Shown here: in pieces, positions 27,685 through 39,242 of the stretch
Layout: every line of letters begins with the position of its first letter
Position numbering within the stretch: position 1 is the stretch's first letter
Source: Syngnathus acus
Lineage: Eukaryota; Chordata; Actinopteri; Syngnathiformes; Syngnathidae
Assembly (NCBI RefSeq): GCF_901709675.1
Contig: NC_051102.1
Span: 8,715,412 to 8,779,411, forward strand
Length of the DNA: 64,000 nucleotides
Direction of reading: 5' to 3'
The notes under the pieces: model-generated
The model's database searches: none
Seen by the model: only the letters and a program-made list of their open reading frames with translations
Told to the model about the DNA's origin: nothing
Made by a program: the position numbers and the translations under genes

Positions 27685-30600
27685 CTACTGGCTCAAGTGC
27701 CGGGCGACTCCTCTCTCCTTCCCATCCAAACCTGGCAAGGGTTGCCCGTATTTGTCCACACACCAACAGAAGCCTCGCTTTCTGCCCTTGGATGGACGGC
27801 ACTGCGAGTGAAGAGGAGGGACAAGGTGAAGCTAAATGTAAAAAAAAAAAACAACAACAAAAAAACGAGTTGAATGTGCAGCATTATGGCTAACGGGCCA
27901 CTTTAGTCAATGGAGGAGAACGGCGATAGTTAAGAGGCATTAATGGGCAGATTGTGCTTGAGTGGACGCAGCCTTGGCCGTGCGCGCGGCCAAGGCTGTG
28001 GTATTTTCAGCAACTTTTATGGTCCACCTCCTGTTACACACACATATAGAGGCCTTAAAGGTAAACAGAAACCTGCTCAAATATTTGCTTAGGGACCTTC
28101 GTGAACAACTGAGAACCCAGATCTATTTTCAGGAGCCGGTGGCAGCACGAATCATCTGTTGCTGATTATACCCCACAGCTCCAAATTATGGGTACTACAA
28201 ATGACTTACAGAGTCTGCGTGGAGCTACCCGAGGGCTGTTATTTTATTGCCAATTTTACTAAAGGTCAACCCCCCCCCCCCCTTGAGTAAAACACGCAGA
28301 CCTTCGTTAGCGATCAGGGGTACTAGTTGAGCGTTTGCTAAGAATGGCGAAGCGTCACAACACGTTTGCTATTAACTCATTCAGTGCCATTATTAACTGG
28401 GTTTGCAGTGAATGAGTTAAGGAGCAACATCGATTACACGCACGTCCAATTTAGAGCCGACCGCACCCGTGGCTGGTGCGTGCGCGTTGCATACTGTTCT
28501 GCATCCACTGCACATAAATAAAGACAATGAGCCTGGCTGCTTATGAGATGATTGCAGGTCAAAGGAGAGCATGTCCATTAAGCAGGAGGCCGCCCGGGGC
28601 CGCCCTGTGTAATAAGAAAAGCGACGCAGCGGCGCCCTAAGTGCCTCCATATGAACACGTCAGAACCGCTCATTTATTACAACCCCGTTGTGGGCTGAGC
28701 TGCTGTGCGCAAGATGCACGAAAGGGGAGGGGAGGGGGCGGGGGCGAGGGCATGGCCGCCACTCTATTTCTGGGACCGCTTCTCAAAAGTCCAGCAATTA
28801 TGGGGCGAGGACGCCGGCGGCCACCTTGACGTCTGTCTCGCTGGGAAGGTTCCCGAGCGTCGTCCCGGCCAGGCAACGCCGCTTGGGCTTGGGGCCTGCG
28901 GTCGCAGTCTCCAGTGCCAGTGGCTCGGGGTCTACCTCACTGGTGTGGCGGTGCAATGATGAGGCTCTAATAACTACCGATGAACACAGGAGGACAGATT
29001 CACGTCTATAATTGGACTGCAGGCGGCCCGCAGTTTGAGTCACTACGCTCGGCCTTTGAATCTCTATTAATGCAGCCTGCGAAAAAAAGAAGACGTTTGG
29101 GCTTGCGCTTTGAACATAATAAAGCTCTCAAGGGCTGTTTATGTTTTGAACGGAACTATTTCGGAGCCCCGAAAGCATGTTGTTGTTGCAACTTTGGCCT
29201 TAGCGCTTGCCGCAGAGAGCCACTGATTGGTTTGGCACCGTCGGGTGCCTTTCCTGATGTAACCAGACCGTTTTGGTGGGAGAATGTTCCCAAGGGGGTG
29301 TGCGCATGACGCATTTTTATTCCATTTTTATTCATCTCTTTAATCCAATAATCCGACGCATTTTTTTCATGTCAACGTAGCCACTGACAGCTGCACCCAA
29401 AGTGCTTCTGTTTCCTACCTGTTTTTTCTTATAAAAGCCCTTCTTGTCGCAGTTGGGGATGCGGAAACCTCGGGGGTTGAGGATGTCTGTAATCTTCAGG
29501 CTGCTGAGGATGCTCTCGATCTCTCGCCGGCAGGGACCCTGCGCACAACACAAAACGTAAGTAGTTTTTTGCTTAAATAGTTACTATGGTCATTTCATCC
29601 TAAAATGGACAACGGTTGTCTGTTCTTGTTCAGCTGTGGCTCAACTAAAACATTCACGACACTTAATTGATGCGAATGTGAACGGTTGTTTGTGCCGCGA
29701 CCCTAAAAAGGACAAAAAGTGTTGCTATTCTTTGATCCACATCACAAAAATTCTTACGCAACTGATATGAGCCTGACTGGAGTCGTGAGTGGTTCACATT
29801 AGCGGCTGACATGGGAGACAGATTGATTCACACTTGTGATTAACTGTTGCCAGTCCAGGGTCAAATACGCCTTGCGGGTGCAGTGACTGTGATTCATGCC
29901 AAATTCTTCTTGGAGCTGACTTCCTAAATCAGAAGTGGGAAGGAACCATCAAATAACCTGGCTCCGATTGGGTTTACCGTCGAATCATTTGAGTCGTGGC
30001 TGCCTTAGCCAGGTGTGCTAGCTCGACGATGAGAAATTTGATTGGATATGTTTTCACTCTGGTACTCTGATCTGAGCGCCCCCTCAAACCTGCTCAAGTA
30101 GATGTGAACAAAGCCTTCCAAATCCATTTTAGGTCCGGCTAACTGCATAATTCAACTCCCTGTAATGTACGCCCTCAGTCGGCTGGGATAGGCCCCCTGA
30201 CACAGCATATGGGAAATTGATGGATGGATGTGGGAAGGGGGAAGTAGGGGAAAGGAAGCTTGAAGGCAGAGCCAAAAAGCTCCAAGTACTCTGCTGCTGG
30301 CTAATTAAAGCGAGCACGCAGCCAAAGCCCAGTTTTCGTGTGCGTTCACGTCTCTGGCCAAAAGGAGGAGATGGAAATAGTAGCAGGGCTTCCCAACAGC
30401 CACTCAAGACGGCCAATCCATCATCGGTTGGCTCCCGGCGCTGCCGGCACGCGGACGCCTTGTGGTCAAACAACCGCCTGACCCGGGTCAGCCGCGGGGC
30501 CACGGTTCCCCGCCGCTCGCTGCCGTGCCATTCTGTTGGTCGCGGCGCCTGCCAACCTTCAGCACGCTTCCCCCAAAACATTTCATCACCCGCAGGAAGA

Positions 30601-32163
30601 GAAAAACACCAAAACACAGAGAGAGAGAAAGAGAGCAGAGGAGAGAAAAACATTCCAACTTGGTGATCCAGAGGAAGGAAACTACCGGTTGTGGTACTTA
30701 CATACTCGGGCTCTGTTTTGATCTCCAGGGAGAAGTTCTGTTGGTCTGTCAGGAGTGGCCCGGGCACTTCCTCCATTTTAAAGCTTTTAATTCTCTTCTG
30801 CTGCTCCCGTCGTAAGATTTCAGCCTTGGCAGAGGGCAGAAAGGCGTTCAGCGGCGGTCTCGCGACTCCCGTGGCTCTGCCGCGTGCGCCCTGCTGCGTC
30901 TTATGTAGGACGCCGCCGGTCGAGTTGTGCTCCTCGTCTCGAGTCTCGATGGTCTCTGCCGGCGTTTGGAAAGAGCACGTGGTTGGTGGCTGTGCCGTGT
31001 TTCGGTTTCAGACTCAAGCGCACACATTCAAAAGTGTTAAGCTACAGTGGAAGTCAAGGCATATAAAAGTAGTGCTTTGGTGGATGAGCTGTCCATCATA
31101 CAACCCATTTCTTTCCTCGCGGGAGCCTTGACACACCCTGGAGTGGTCGTGATGCACATATGGACAAACTGGCAAACTTCCTCATTAACATAAAAAATAA
31201 TCTTAATAATCCACATTGATACTAAAGTACTTGAGTAATTGACACCCCCAAAAAATAGATTTTTTTTAACCTTTAGGAAAATCCCATTGAGATCTGCGGA
31301 TCTCTTTTCCAACTTCGTCCCGGCCACACCACAACCCAAGTAAATAAATACAAATTCTACAATAAAACAACATGAGCTGACATTAAAACACGATTTTTAT
31401 ATAAATCAAACTCCCCAACTTACTTTTCCATCGCTCTTTTGCCACGAGGATAGCGCTAAACTATTACTTGTATCTAAATGAAGCACTCGCTTCCTTGGCA
31501 CCACGTTCAGCAAGAAGCAGGAGATATAATCCGCCCAACATCTGCCAGTGTGCAAATCTTATATATTCCATGTTAAAACGACATTCTTACTTTGGCCGCT
31601 CACATTGAAGACCCTCTTGTTCCTCACCCCCAACACTTAATTAGAAGCCTATAAAGGTCCAGTATGAGCCATAAAGACAAGCCTGTGCTCATTTTGCGCT
31701 CCGTTCCAAAATCCTCAATGCACGCCAGTGTGCACGCATGCACGCCGCGAAAGCCAGCGTGAGTGAGTAATCAAGGTGCACGCATACCTGGCAGTTCATT
31801 GACAGGAGGCGTCGGGCTCTCCGCGAGCCGTCGAGCGCTGGTGGCGTTGGCGCACAGCCCGCGTCCCTCCAGAAGCGCTTGCAGAGGTCTGGTCTCGCCG
31901 GGCTGGTGCTGACAGGAGAGCCCGGCGCCGCATCTGCCCGTGTACACACCGCACGGCTGGCCGGAGCTGAGCGCGCACGTCAGGCAGCAGCCGCAGCCCG
32001 GCTCTCGGACCCTCTCGGCGCAGCCCTTGGGTAGAGGCTTGCAGGAGAGGCGCGCGCCGTCGTCGCACGGCTCGCACCTGATCACCGGGCCCAGCGCACC
32101 TGACCCGCGGCCAAAAGACAACATGACGAAAGTCGCGCAAAGTGCGCGCAAGCACGAATCCAT
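27685..32163 (-). CDS. igfbp3: Insulin-like growth factor binding protein 3, 4 exons
   Basis: Secreted IGF carrier. Exons on the minus strand: 32163-31788, 30955-30702, 29538-29419 and 27801-27685 (stop TAG), joining to 288 residues; human IGFBP3 has 291. A signal peptide (MDSCLRALCATFVMLSFG) is followed by a twelve-cysteine N-domain with REPGCGCC. Exon 2 is the linker, rich in charged residues (RREQQKRIKSFK). Exon 3 is GPCRREIESILSSLKITDIL with IPNCDKKGFYKKKQ. Exon 4 has CRPSKGRKRGFCWCVDKYGQ. The last two make the heparin/nuclear-import region that separates IGFBP3 from IGFBP5. The C-terminus after LPG is odd: it ends GKERGVARHLSQ and lacks the final cysteine of the thyroglobulin fold. Intron 3 (27802-29418) contains a GC-rich block near 28560-28960. 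The gene faces igfbp1 tail-to-tail, as in mammals. Confidence 0.92.
27969..27998. other. Perfect 12-bp hairpin in igfbp3 intron 3
   Basis: CAGCCTTGGCCG and CGGCCAAGGCTG form a perfect inverted repeat around the 6-base loop TGCGCG. No terminator or known RNA family is implied. Confidence 0.7.
28372..28420. mobile_element. Short palindromic element, second copy (49 bp)
   Basis: TTAACTCATTCAGTG at the left and CAGTGAATGAGTTAA at the right are inverted repeats with one mismatch; the centre ATTAACTGGGTTTG is shared with 27020-27077. Confidence 0.7.
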
Positions 32164-32258
32164 GCTGGATGGAGTGTGTGGCCGAGGGGGAGTAGTCCTT
32201 GCCGCGGTGACTCGTTCTGCGCTCTCATTTACGTAAATCCACCGCACAAAACATCCCA

Positions 32259-32267
32259 ATATATAGA
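32259..32267 (-). promoter_or_regulatory. igfbp3: TATA box of igfbp3
   Basis: On the minus strand the sequence reads TCTATATAT, about 96 bases before the igfbp3 start codon at 32163. This is a good TATA match at a suitable distance and predicts transcription start near 32230. Confidence 0.65.
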
Positions 32268-33540
32268 CCCAGTGTAGTCACTCCCCCCGGTGGAATTCCA
32301 CTGATGAATTGCCTCCACTCCACTCCACTCTGCCATTTCCAATCACAGCAATGTACTTGACTGCAAATGACTATAAATATCCACACAAAATATCCAGTTT
32401 ATACCTCCAAACCTATTAACTTCTCCATCTGCAACGAAAAATTGACATTGAAAATAAAATACATCACTCAAAAATAAAATACCTTTTAATGCTTGGTTCA
32501 GATCATGGATAGTTTGTGCGCATCGAGTGCCGCCTTGTGTTTTATTCCAGCCTATATAACCTTCAATTGGATAGTGCTCTTCCTTGCAATAATAGCCTGA
32601 GCATCTGACAGTTCCTGTACATGAAGCTGTACACAACTTTTCAATGAAACCACAAACTGTTGACTGTGGTTTTTTTTGCTGAATTAGAATTTGAACACTA
32701 AGGATAGCCAGCAAGCTGCTTAGGAGCTAGCCAACTGTTTGTGAACCACTGCATTAATGAAGCAGTGGTTTTTTTTTTTCTCTTTCAGTGCGAATGAAAA
32801 CCGGTGAAATGCTGGGGATGGACAGCAAGAATATGCTGTTTTCCTTTTGAACACAAGAAACTGTGACATTTCTTCATTTTTCTGCATTCTTAATGGCAGC
32901 CATCCATTCAAACTAATCCAAACAAATTTTCCAAAAATGCCAATATTCATTATGTCTTTTCTGCAGGAGGCGGTTGGAAATGTCACCAAAAAAAAAAAAA
33001 AGAAAACCTCCAAAAATTGAGAACTACCCAAAAGTCCATTTATCGAACCTGGCAGTGGGCTGCGGGGGCACTGACCCCCACAACCCCCCCTTCTAGCTGC
33101 GCCAGTGGTTAGTTTGAGGGCCCCCAATTGGAAAAAGATTCCCCACCTCTTTCTGTCAAAAAAAGTGAGACATTCCAATTGAATTACGTCTGCGGTGATT
33201 ACAGATCATAGCGGGACCACGTTAAAAATCAATCCAGCCGTCTCCAGTCTCCTTATAGGCTTATATCCAACCAGGCTTGGCACTCTGCCCGTCGTCTCGA
33301 ACTCTTAACTCGGCAGCTCTACAGCAGAGAGTCCTTCTCACTGGAATGCTAAACATTTGTTTCATATTCAGGAAGAGAGCGGAGGGGGGGTGGCTGATTT
33401 TCCTCGCTCTCCTCCTCAGATGGGGGTCTTTTTTGAGCCACCTGCACATTTTCCGCATAGCAGCAGCCAATGTTGGCCGCTGCAGGAATGTCATCCCGCT
33501 GAGCAGCCACTCAATAAGGACCAAGTGTGAAGAATGCTGC

Positions 33541-33544
<4 letters not shown>

Positions 33545-33582
<38 letters not shown>
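33545..33582. repeat. (AC)n microsatellite
   Basis: Nineteen uninterrupted AC units in the igfbp3-tns3 interval. Confidence 0.95.
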
Positions 33583-33586
<4 letters not shown>

Positions 33587-33966
33587 GCTCACACAGGATA
33601 GTACTGTACATTACATGTGTTCAACATGGGCTGCCGAGTTGGCACATTCTAATCTGGTGCAATTTGAAAAGTGTTTTCGAATCGTTTGGGCGGCGCTAGC
33701 CGGGCAGGTGTAGCTAAAAATAAACCTTGCTGCAGGGTGCGCGCCAGTCGTAATAAGCCACATATGTCCATGGCTGGTATAATACTCTCAAGTCAATAAC
33801 GTCTTTATGTGGATTTCTTTCCCCCCCACTATACATTAAAGTGCTATTTCGCCCCAATTACATGCTAATGATGAACCCAGTAAGAGTCTTGCAGTCTGAC
33901 CACGTTAAAATACGGCCACACTGTTTTAGGACTTATTTGTTGAGCAGATTGGCTCGGAAAAATATT

Positions 33967-34045
33967 CCACAAGATAATCACTCAGGATAAAACTGAAGAG
34001 ACATCCAAAAGTGAGGCCTTGTGCAGCTTTGATTAGAAAGTGGCC
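33967..34045. repeat. Dispersed GATAATC-type repeat, copy 4
   Basis: CACAAGATAATCACTCAGGA then AGACATCCAAAAGTGAGGCCT; preceded at 33943 by GCAGATTGGCTCGG and followed by CTCCCACAACGGCGCA, a string also found near 21030. Matches the family at 6841-6905. Confidence 0.6.
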
Positions 34046-36639
34046 ATAATTGAAATTGGCTGTGACTCCTCCCACAACGGCGCACCCCTCCCTCTTAGAT
34101 TTGATTTGGCTGTTATTGTAGTGACGGTAGGTAGAATTATTTGTTAGAATTTTCAACTAAACCACTGCTGTGTATTACATATAAAAAGCATGTTTGACAG
34201 AAAGCCAAAAGCCATCTGCCCCCTGAACTATTTTTATGACTTTTGGTGTTTTCCAGAAAATACCAAACGGTTCCTATCGTCCATTTTTCACGCCTTGAGA
34301 GCAGTCCGAAGCCCAAACTGTACAGATTGTTATTTTGGGATAATTACCTCAATTTGAACCCCTTTCCCCTCCGCAGTGTTTATGTCTATGAACACATACG
34401 TACTGTATATACTCTGTAGGTGTGTTTGGGCGAGACAGGAACGGGTGGAGCTGTTGAGGAATAAGTCTGTCGTACATATCACATTGCCAGTCGGGTGAGT
34501 TTCATGTTTTTCGCTTTTTCTCCCGCTGATCTTATCGCAGATGAACCGCATGCTAACGACTGATATAACGACTAATAATATAATCCGATAGGCTCATCAT
34601 ACCCGTGTAATCGGGATTGGGACAGTAATGGAGAACAGATACAACTGATGATGATTTCTTTTTTCTTTCAAACTCCACTAAATGAAAATGAAGGGGCTTT
34701 CAAATGATTCTGGTTTGCTCCAAATCCAACATTTCCAGATATTCCAAAGTTATTCAATCGGTAAATCTGTCAATTGCACATCTACCATATTGTAATTGTG
34801 CAGTAAAATCTTAAAGGGCTTTTACTGAAAAAAATAAAAACCCTGAAATTTGGACCAGTTTTTGAAAAGTACCACGCTTGGAATGAAAAAAAAAAAAAAA
34901 ACATGTGCGCCCACACAGATTGTTATGAAACCGCTCATTTTGAGCCTTGTAAAAGTTTAGCCTTTATCTGCCCAGTCGGAAATCTGATTGGAGAAAGGCC
35001 AGCTTCTTATTTTGGGGGATTTCTAACACCTTGCCCTCCCCCCTCCGGGCGGTCTGAGGTTATAATTAGAAAGACGGAGGACGTCGGTAGACGAGCTAGC
35101 AAGGTCGGCCGTGACAGTTTACAGAGTGTCGGCTCTGAAATTGTGCACAGTCCCCCCCCCTTGCATGCCTCCCATGCAGACAATATGGCTTCCTATGTCT
35201 GCACTCGTCTGTCTGGCGCAGACTTTTTAACATGTTTTCACACATGCGCGTACATTTTCTCACATGTGTGAAGGAGGTCTGAGCGCTCTGTCAGTCATGC
35301 CGGAGCGGACGACAGAGAAACGCACAAAGTGCCTTTTCATTCACGCTTCATTTATTTTAGTCTGTTCACACTTCACGGCAACGAGCCGGGCTTTAAGTAT
35401 ACGCTCGGTGAAAAAGCAGCCGAAGCGAGCGGCCCGGGCCTTGTACTGTATCATTACAGACACGCCATTAGTCATTGTAAACAAAGACTCAATTAGGGTG
35501 GCGATATTCCAGAGCCTATTTATAAATGCCGTATTTGTTTTTGCGAGCGCCGGTGGTCTGCGGTTGTATAACGTGGTTTGATGAGAATATTGTCGAGAGC
35601 AAGCTATCACTGTCGAATGTCAATAGCGGTTTCGCGGAAGAGCTTGGAAGCAGCAATGGGCGGCCTGTGGGGCCAATATGTGGCCCTTGAGAGCATTTGA
35701 TACAGACCATGTAATTTTAGAAAAAAAAAAAAAAGGTGTAAAAATTTGTGACACTGGTTAACTGCACATTTTAAACAGAATGAGCTTCATGTGCCCTAAA
35801 CTAAAAACGTAAATGGGAGTTGGCCCGGTTGTTGCACGGGTCAATCCGAAAAAATGGCTGAGTAACAATAGACTGCCCCCTACATGTCAAAATTGGAACT
35901 GATTTCCACTGGAATAGATTTGATCCAATTTGGAGATGCATTTTCTCTGCTCATGTCACAAAGTTTCAGTTCGCTGACTCCAGTTCTCAGTCGCTCCATT
36001 GAACTCCCAGAAAGAAAAAAAGAAAAAAGTCAACCTTTTGTTCCCCTTGGAGGAAATTGTTGCCCCACGAAGGACGTATGCAAGCAAAAATGGGGCTCTC
36101 CTATATTCTCTTCTGAGCCTGGCATGCTGCTGTTTATTGCCACAGGCCTCCTGGAGGGCACATTTCATGCTTTGTAACTCAAATCTTCTCGACTCTCTTG
36201 TGTATTTCTCCTGCAATTACCTCTCCTGCCTCATTAATCTGCTGTTGAATTCATTCATCAGAGCAAATTGCCGCACATGCGCACATATGTGAAATATATT
36301 TGTTCCTGTGTAGTTGAACGGTGACGCTTTTTTTTCTCGTCAGGACTTTTCCTTCCGCTTCTTGTAATTCAAATAACAGAGCACGAGATGAGCTTTTGGT
36401 TCCGCTGCAGCCGCCACACCTGCGGGCCTGCGCTTCCTTCCTGCCCACCCCGGGAATTTTTCCACTTTCACCACCTGCAGATGGACAGTATGAGGAAGAG
36501 GAGGAGGATTTTCTCTCCCACTGCCATCAAGAGAACGTGCCCAGGCTTGTGTCGCAGGTAAATGTTTGTAACCTATCTGTCTGCAGCAATCCAGGTTTAC
36601 TTCTTTTTAATTAGACACTTAATAAGTGACACTTTGGGC

Positions 36640-37289
36640 CAGTGGTGGCCAACCCGCGGCTCGCGAGCCGCATGCGGCTCTTTGGCTGGTTTCATGCGGC
36701 TCTTCAGGAGATTTCACATGACAAGCGTCAAAATGCTTGGCTGGCGCTGCCATTTATCCCCCCTAGGTGGCGCGCTGACCAGTTGAATCGGTTTGAGTTG
36801 AAAAGAAGAAGAAGAATGACGTACTCTAAATGATGACAAATGCGCGCGATCATTTGAGTTGTAAATAATTTGTTTCAAGTTCGCTCTCAAAATGGCAGGG
36901 AAAAAAGCACAGCCAAACGAAAATATGAAGAACACAGGACGTTTTTAACAGAGTGGGACAGTTTATATTTTTTTGTTGAACGTAATGGCAAACCATTCTG
37001 CCTTATATGTCAGGCATCATTAGCGCATTTCAAAGCTTCAAATCTTCAGCGTCACTTCAGCTCAGTCCATCCTAATATCGACCAGGAATTTCCAAAAGGG
37101 ACTGAACTTCGCAAGCACAGGTTGGTCACTTTGAAAAGTCAGGCAGAAAAGCAGATGCAGTTTTTCCAAAACTTTACAAACCACTCAGAGACCGTAACGC
37201 TTGTGTGTGGGGGGGGGGAATGATGTGGCTCTTTGCGATGACACAGCCAAAAATGTGGCTCTTAGTATCTGACTGGTTGGCCACCCCTG
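36640..37289 (+). mobile_element. hAT element, internally deleted, keeping a BED-type zinc finger
   Basis: Terminal inverted repeats CAGTGGTGGCCAACC and (reverse complement of the right end) CAGGGGTGGCCAACC differ at one base. Flanking octamers CTTTGGGC (36632-36639) and CTTTAGGC (37290-37297) are an 8-bp target duplication with one mismatch, the hAT hallmark. Inside, about 36910-37195 encodes a transposase N-terminus: KRKYEEHRTFLTEWDSLYFF, a BED finger with FCLIC and NLQRHFSSVH, then ELRKHRLVTLKSQAEKQM. It resembles the GTF2IRD2/ZBED-type hAT transposases. The nearest ATG (GCAGGGAAAAAAGC context, about 36892) is out of frame with the finger, and the catalytic region is absent, so it is a dead, deleted copy. 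Confidence 0.8.
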
Positions 37290-37380
37290 CTTTAGGCGGA
37301 ACACTTGACTAGTGGTTAGCACGTCCGCCTTGTAGAACTTCAAAATAACGCACACTATATGATACAAGCGTTTCCTTGTG

Positions 37381-38432
37381 TTTATTTACAGAGCACATCA
37401 AAAACAAAAATCCATTTGCATATACAAATAAAGTTATGCACAGAGGTCCAGTATACATGAGGTACACATACATGTGGCCACGTTCAACATCATTGTAAAG
37501 ACACTGAGGTGAGATAGGCGTAAATAAAATAGAAATACATGTTATGTTTTCCACACAGACAATACAAAAACGGTGGCTTCTTCTTCTCGGACATAGACAG
37601 CAGTTTTCAAAATGTGTGGGAACAACTCCCTCTAGTGGGCACCAGAAGACTTGCGGGGAGGCGCAGCAGCATGAGGAAAATAAATCAACAGAGGTAAAAA
37701 ATATTTTTTGTCTTGGGAAATTCAGTCCAACGAAGGCTTCTATCGAAAAGAACAAACTTAAGACAACTTCAAATATGTTAAAGAAAAAAATGAAAATCAA
37801 GTTGATTTGCCCTTGAAGCGCTAGACAAGTGAAAGCCCATTTGCTAATTCTTATTGAGGGCACGTCTCGCCTATAGGGGGCACCAGAGACAAAATGAGAT
37901 CATTTCATTGAATTGTTTTTAAATGTTCAATTGGCTCAGTGTCCCGCAAAATCATAAATGGGAATGCGACCTGGCAAAAGGGACAAAAATAAAAACACAA
38001 TTACATTTCGATATAATTGGACCAGCTTGTGTCATTTGGGTAGAGGAATACATAATATATATTAAGGTTTACTTCAAATAATTTTCATCTCACAAACACT
38101 CACTCTTTTTCATGTAAATGTTGACAGCTGTCATACACATAAAACTTAGAGGAATACTTATAATGCATAACATGTTTAAGTATGGTTTAAAAAAATAAAA
38201 CATTTGTATGTTGCATCGTTTATATATGCACGCCATGTATCCCATGAAACCAATCTACTATATACACGCACACCGCTCGTGAGATGCATTCTTCTAATCA
38301 GCAATGTTAATGACCGTTAATAGCGAGATAGGGGGAAAAAAAAATCACGTCTACGGGTGTGACAATGATGTCATGAGAGTCCACCAAGATCCTGCTGGTA
38401 ATCGTGCTCCATTTACAGTTCCTCGTATCCAC
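37381..38432 (-). other. tns3: tns3 3' UTR, polyadenylation signal at 37381-37386
   Basis: On the minus strand AATAAA (plus-strand TTTATT at 37381-37386) lies about 1.05 kb after the stop codon. It is the best candidate signal. The hAT element at 36640-37289 ends about 90 bases beyond it. The UTR is AT-rich with no coding exon. Confidence 0.5.
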
Positions 38433-39242
38433 CTACTTACTCTTGAGCGAGCCGATCATCACCTTGGAAACAAAGTTGACGATGGCGCTGGCCGGCTGCT
38501 CGGGGTCGTGCTCGGCAAAAAGGTGGCACACGTTGTCCATGGAGGTGCCGCTTTTTCTCGCCACAAAGCCAAAGATCCTGTGCAGAAGCCAAGAAAAGGG
38601 TAAGAAAAACATTGATTGAGTTCAAAAACGTGTAGGGATGGTGTTCTTACTTTGCTGATGAGCAGCCATCCCTTTTCCATCTGTTATGAGAGAAAAGGAA
38701 AAAATGACCACCTTGATGCAACATCAATATGCCAGCCCCAACAGTGGTCATTCCAGTAATGTCACTCACTTTCTATCTTGAGGGTCCAAAGCACAGAATA
38801 TGACCGTGTTGACGTTGTAATGCCTCCTGAAGAAAAGCCTACAAAGCAAACAAGATATATTAATTAGCCCTTGTGACAGACATGACTGGATCTTGTGTGT
38901 TGGACTCACTTCCTCTGGTTGTCAGTGAGGGTGATTCCCTGCGAGGAGACCTTGAAGTGGACCACTGTGGAAGTTGGAGGGGGGTTGGAGCTCAGAATCA
39001 TGCCGGTGGCTTTCTGCACCGCCTGCACCCCCGTCAGCGACTCCATGTCCACCGAGCCCAGGAACCAAACGTTACAGGCTAAAGAGATGGGAATTGACAA
39101 TTTTTTGTAATTGTGTCACTCGACAGCCAAGCAGTGTAAATGTAAAGCGAACGAAGCGAGTTACCTGCTCCTTGTTTGAGCAGTTCCGCGGCAGAGTTTG
39201 TGACCGACTGAGACGTGTTCTCCACCACATCTTCGAGAGGAT
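38433..39242 (-). CDS. tns3: tns3 C-terminal PTB domain exons
   Basis: Exons 39242-39165, 39078-38910, 38838-38770, 38680-38651 and 38577-38433. The PTB fold that binds integrin beta tails is read from [47 protein letters not shown] and [20 protein letters not shown]. The protein ends [13 protein letters not shown]. The last codons AAG AGT AAG TAG also contain a GTAAGT string; I read them as coding because the tensin C-terminus ends at this point. Confidence 0.93.

Larger units (their letters stand above)
32270..37380. other. Interval between the 5' end of igfbp3 and the 3' end of tns3
   Basis: About 5.1 kb without a recognisable host gene. It contains a CA microsatellite (33545-33582), a GATAATC-type repeat (33967-34045), hAT-derived scraps with GGCC-rich ends (for example about 35655-35690) and the 650-bp hAT element at 36640-37289. 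Open frames of 90-150 codons here have no splice support or family motifs. Confidence 0.6.

Noticed and set aside
27429-27893. 154-codon plus-strand open frame
   Set aside because: It overlaps the antisense of igfbp3 exon 4, whose minus-strand translation is a recognisable thyroglobulin domain with a proper acceptor.
30129-30776. 215-codon minus-strand frame as a single gene
   Set aside because: Only its first part (to 30702) is igfbp3 exon 2; the rest is intron after a GTAAGT donor.
36321-36614. 97-codon plus-strand frame with an acidic run
   Set aside because: No splice support or similarity; lies in the igfbp3-tns3 interval among repeats.
37296-37340. Possible tRNA or tRNA-derived gene (TGGTTAGCACGTCCGCCT)
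   Set aside because: Only an A-box-like scrap common to fish SINE remnants; no clover-leaf or B box. A similar scrap lies near 8510-8570.
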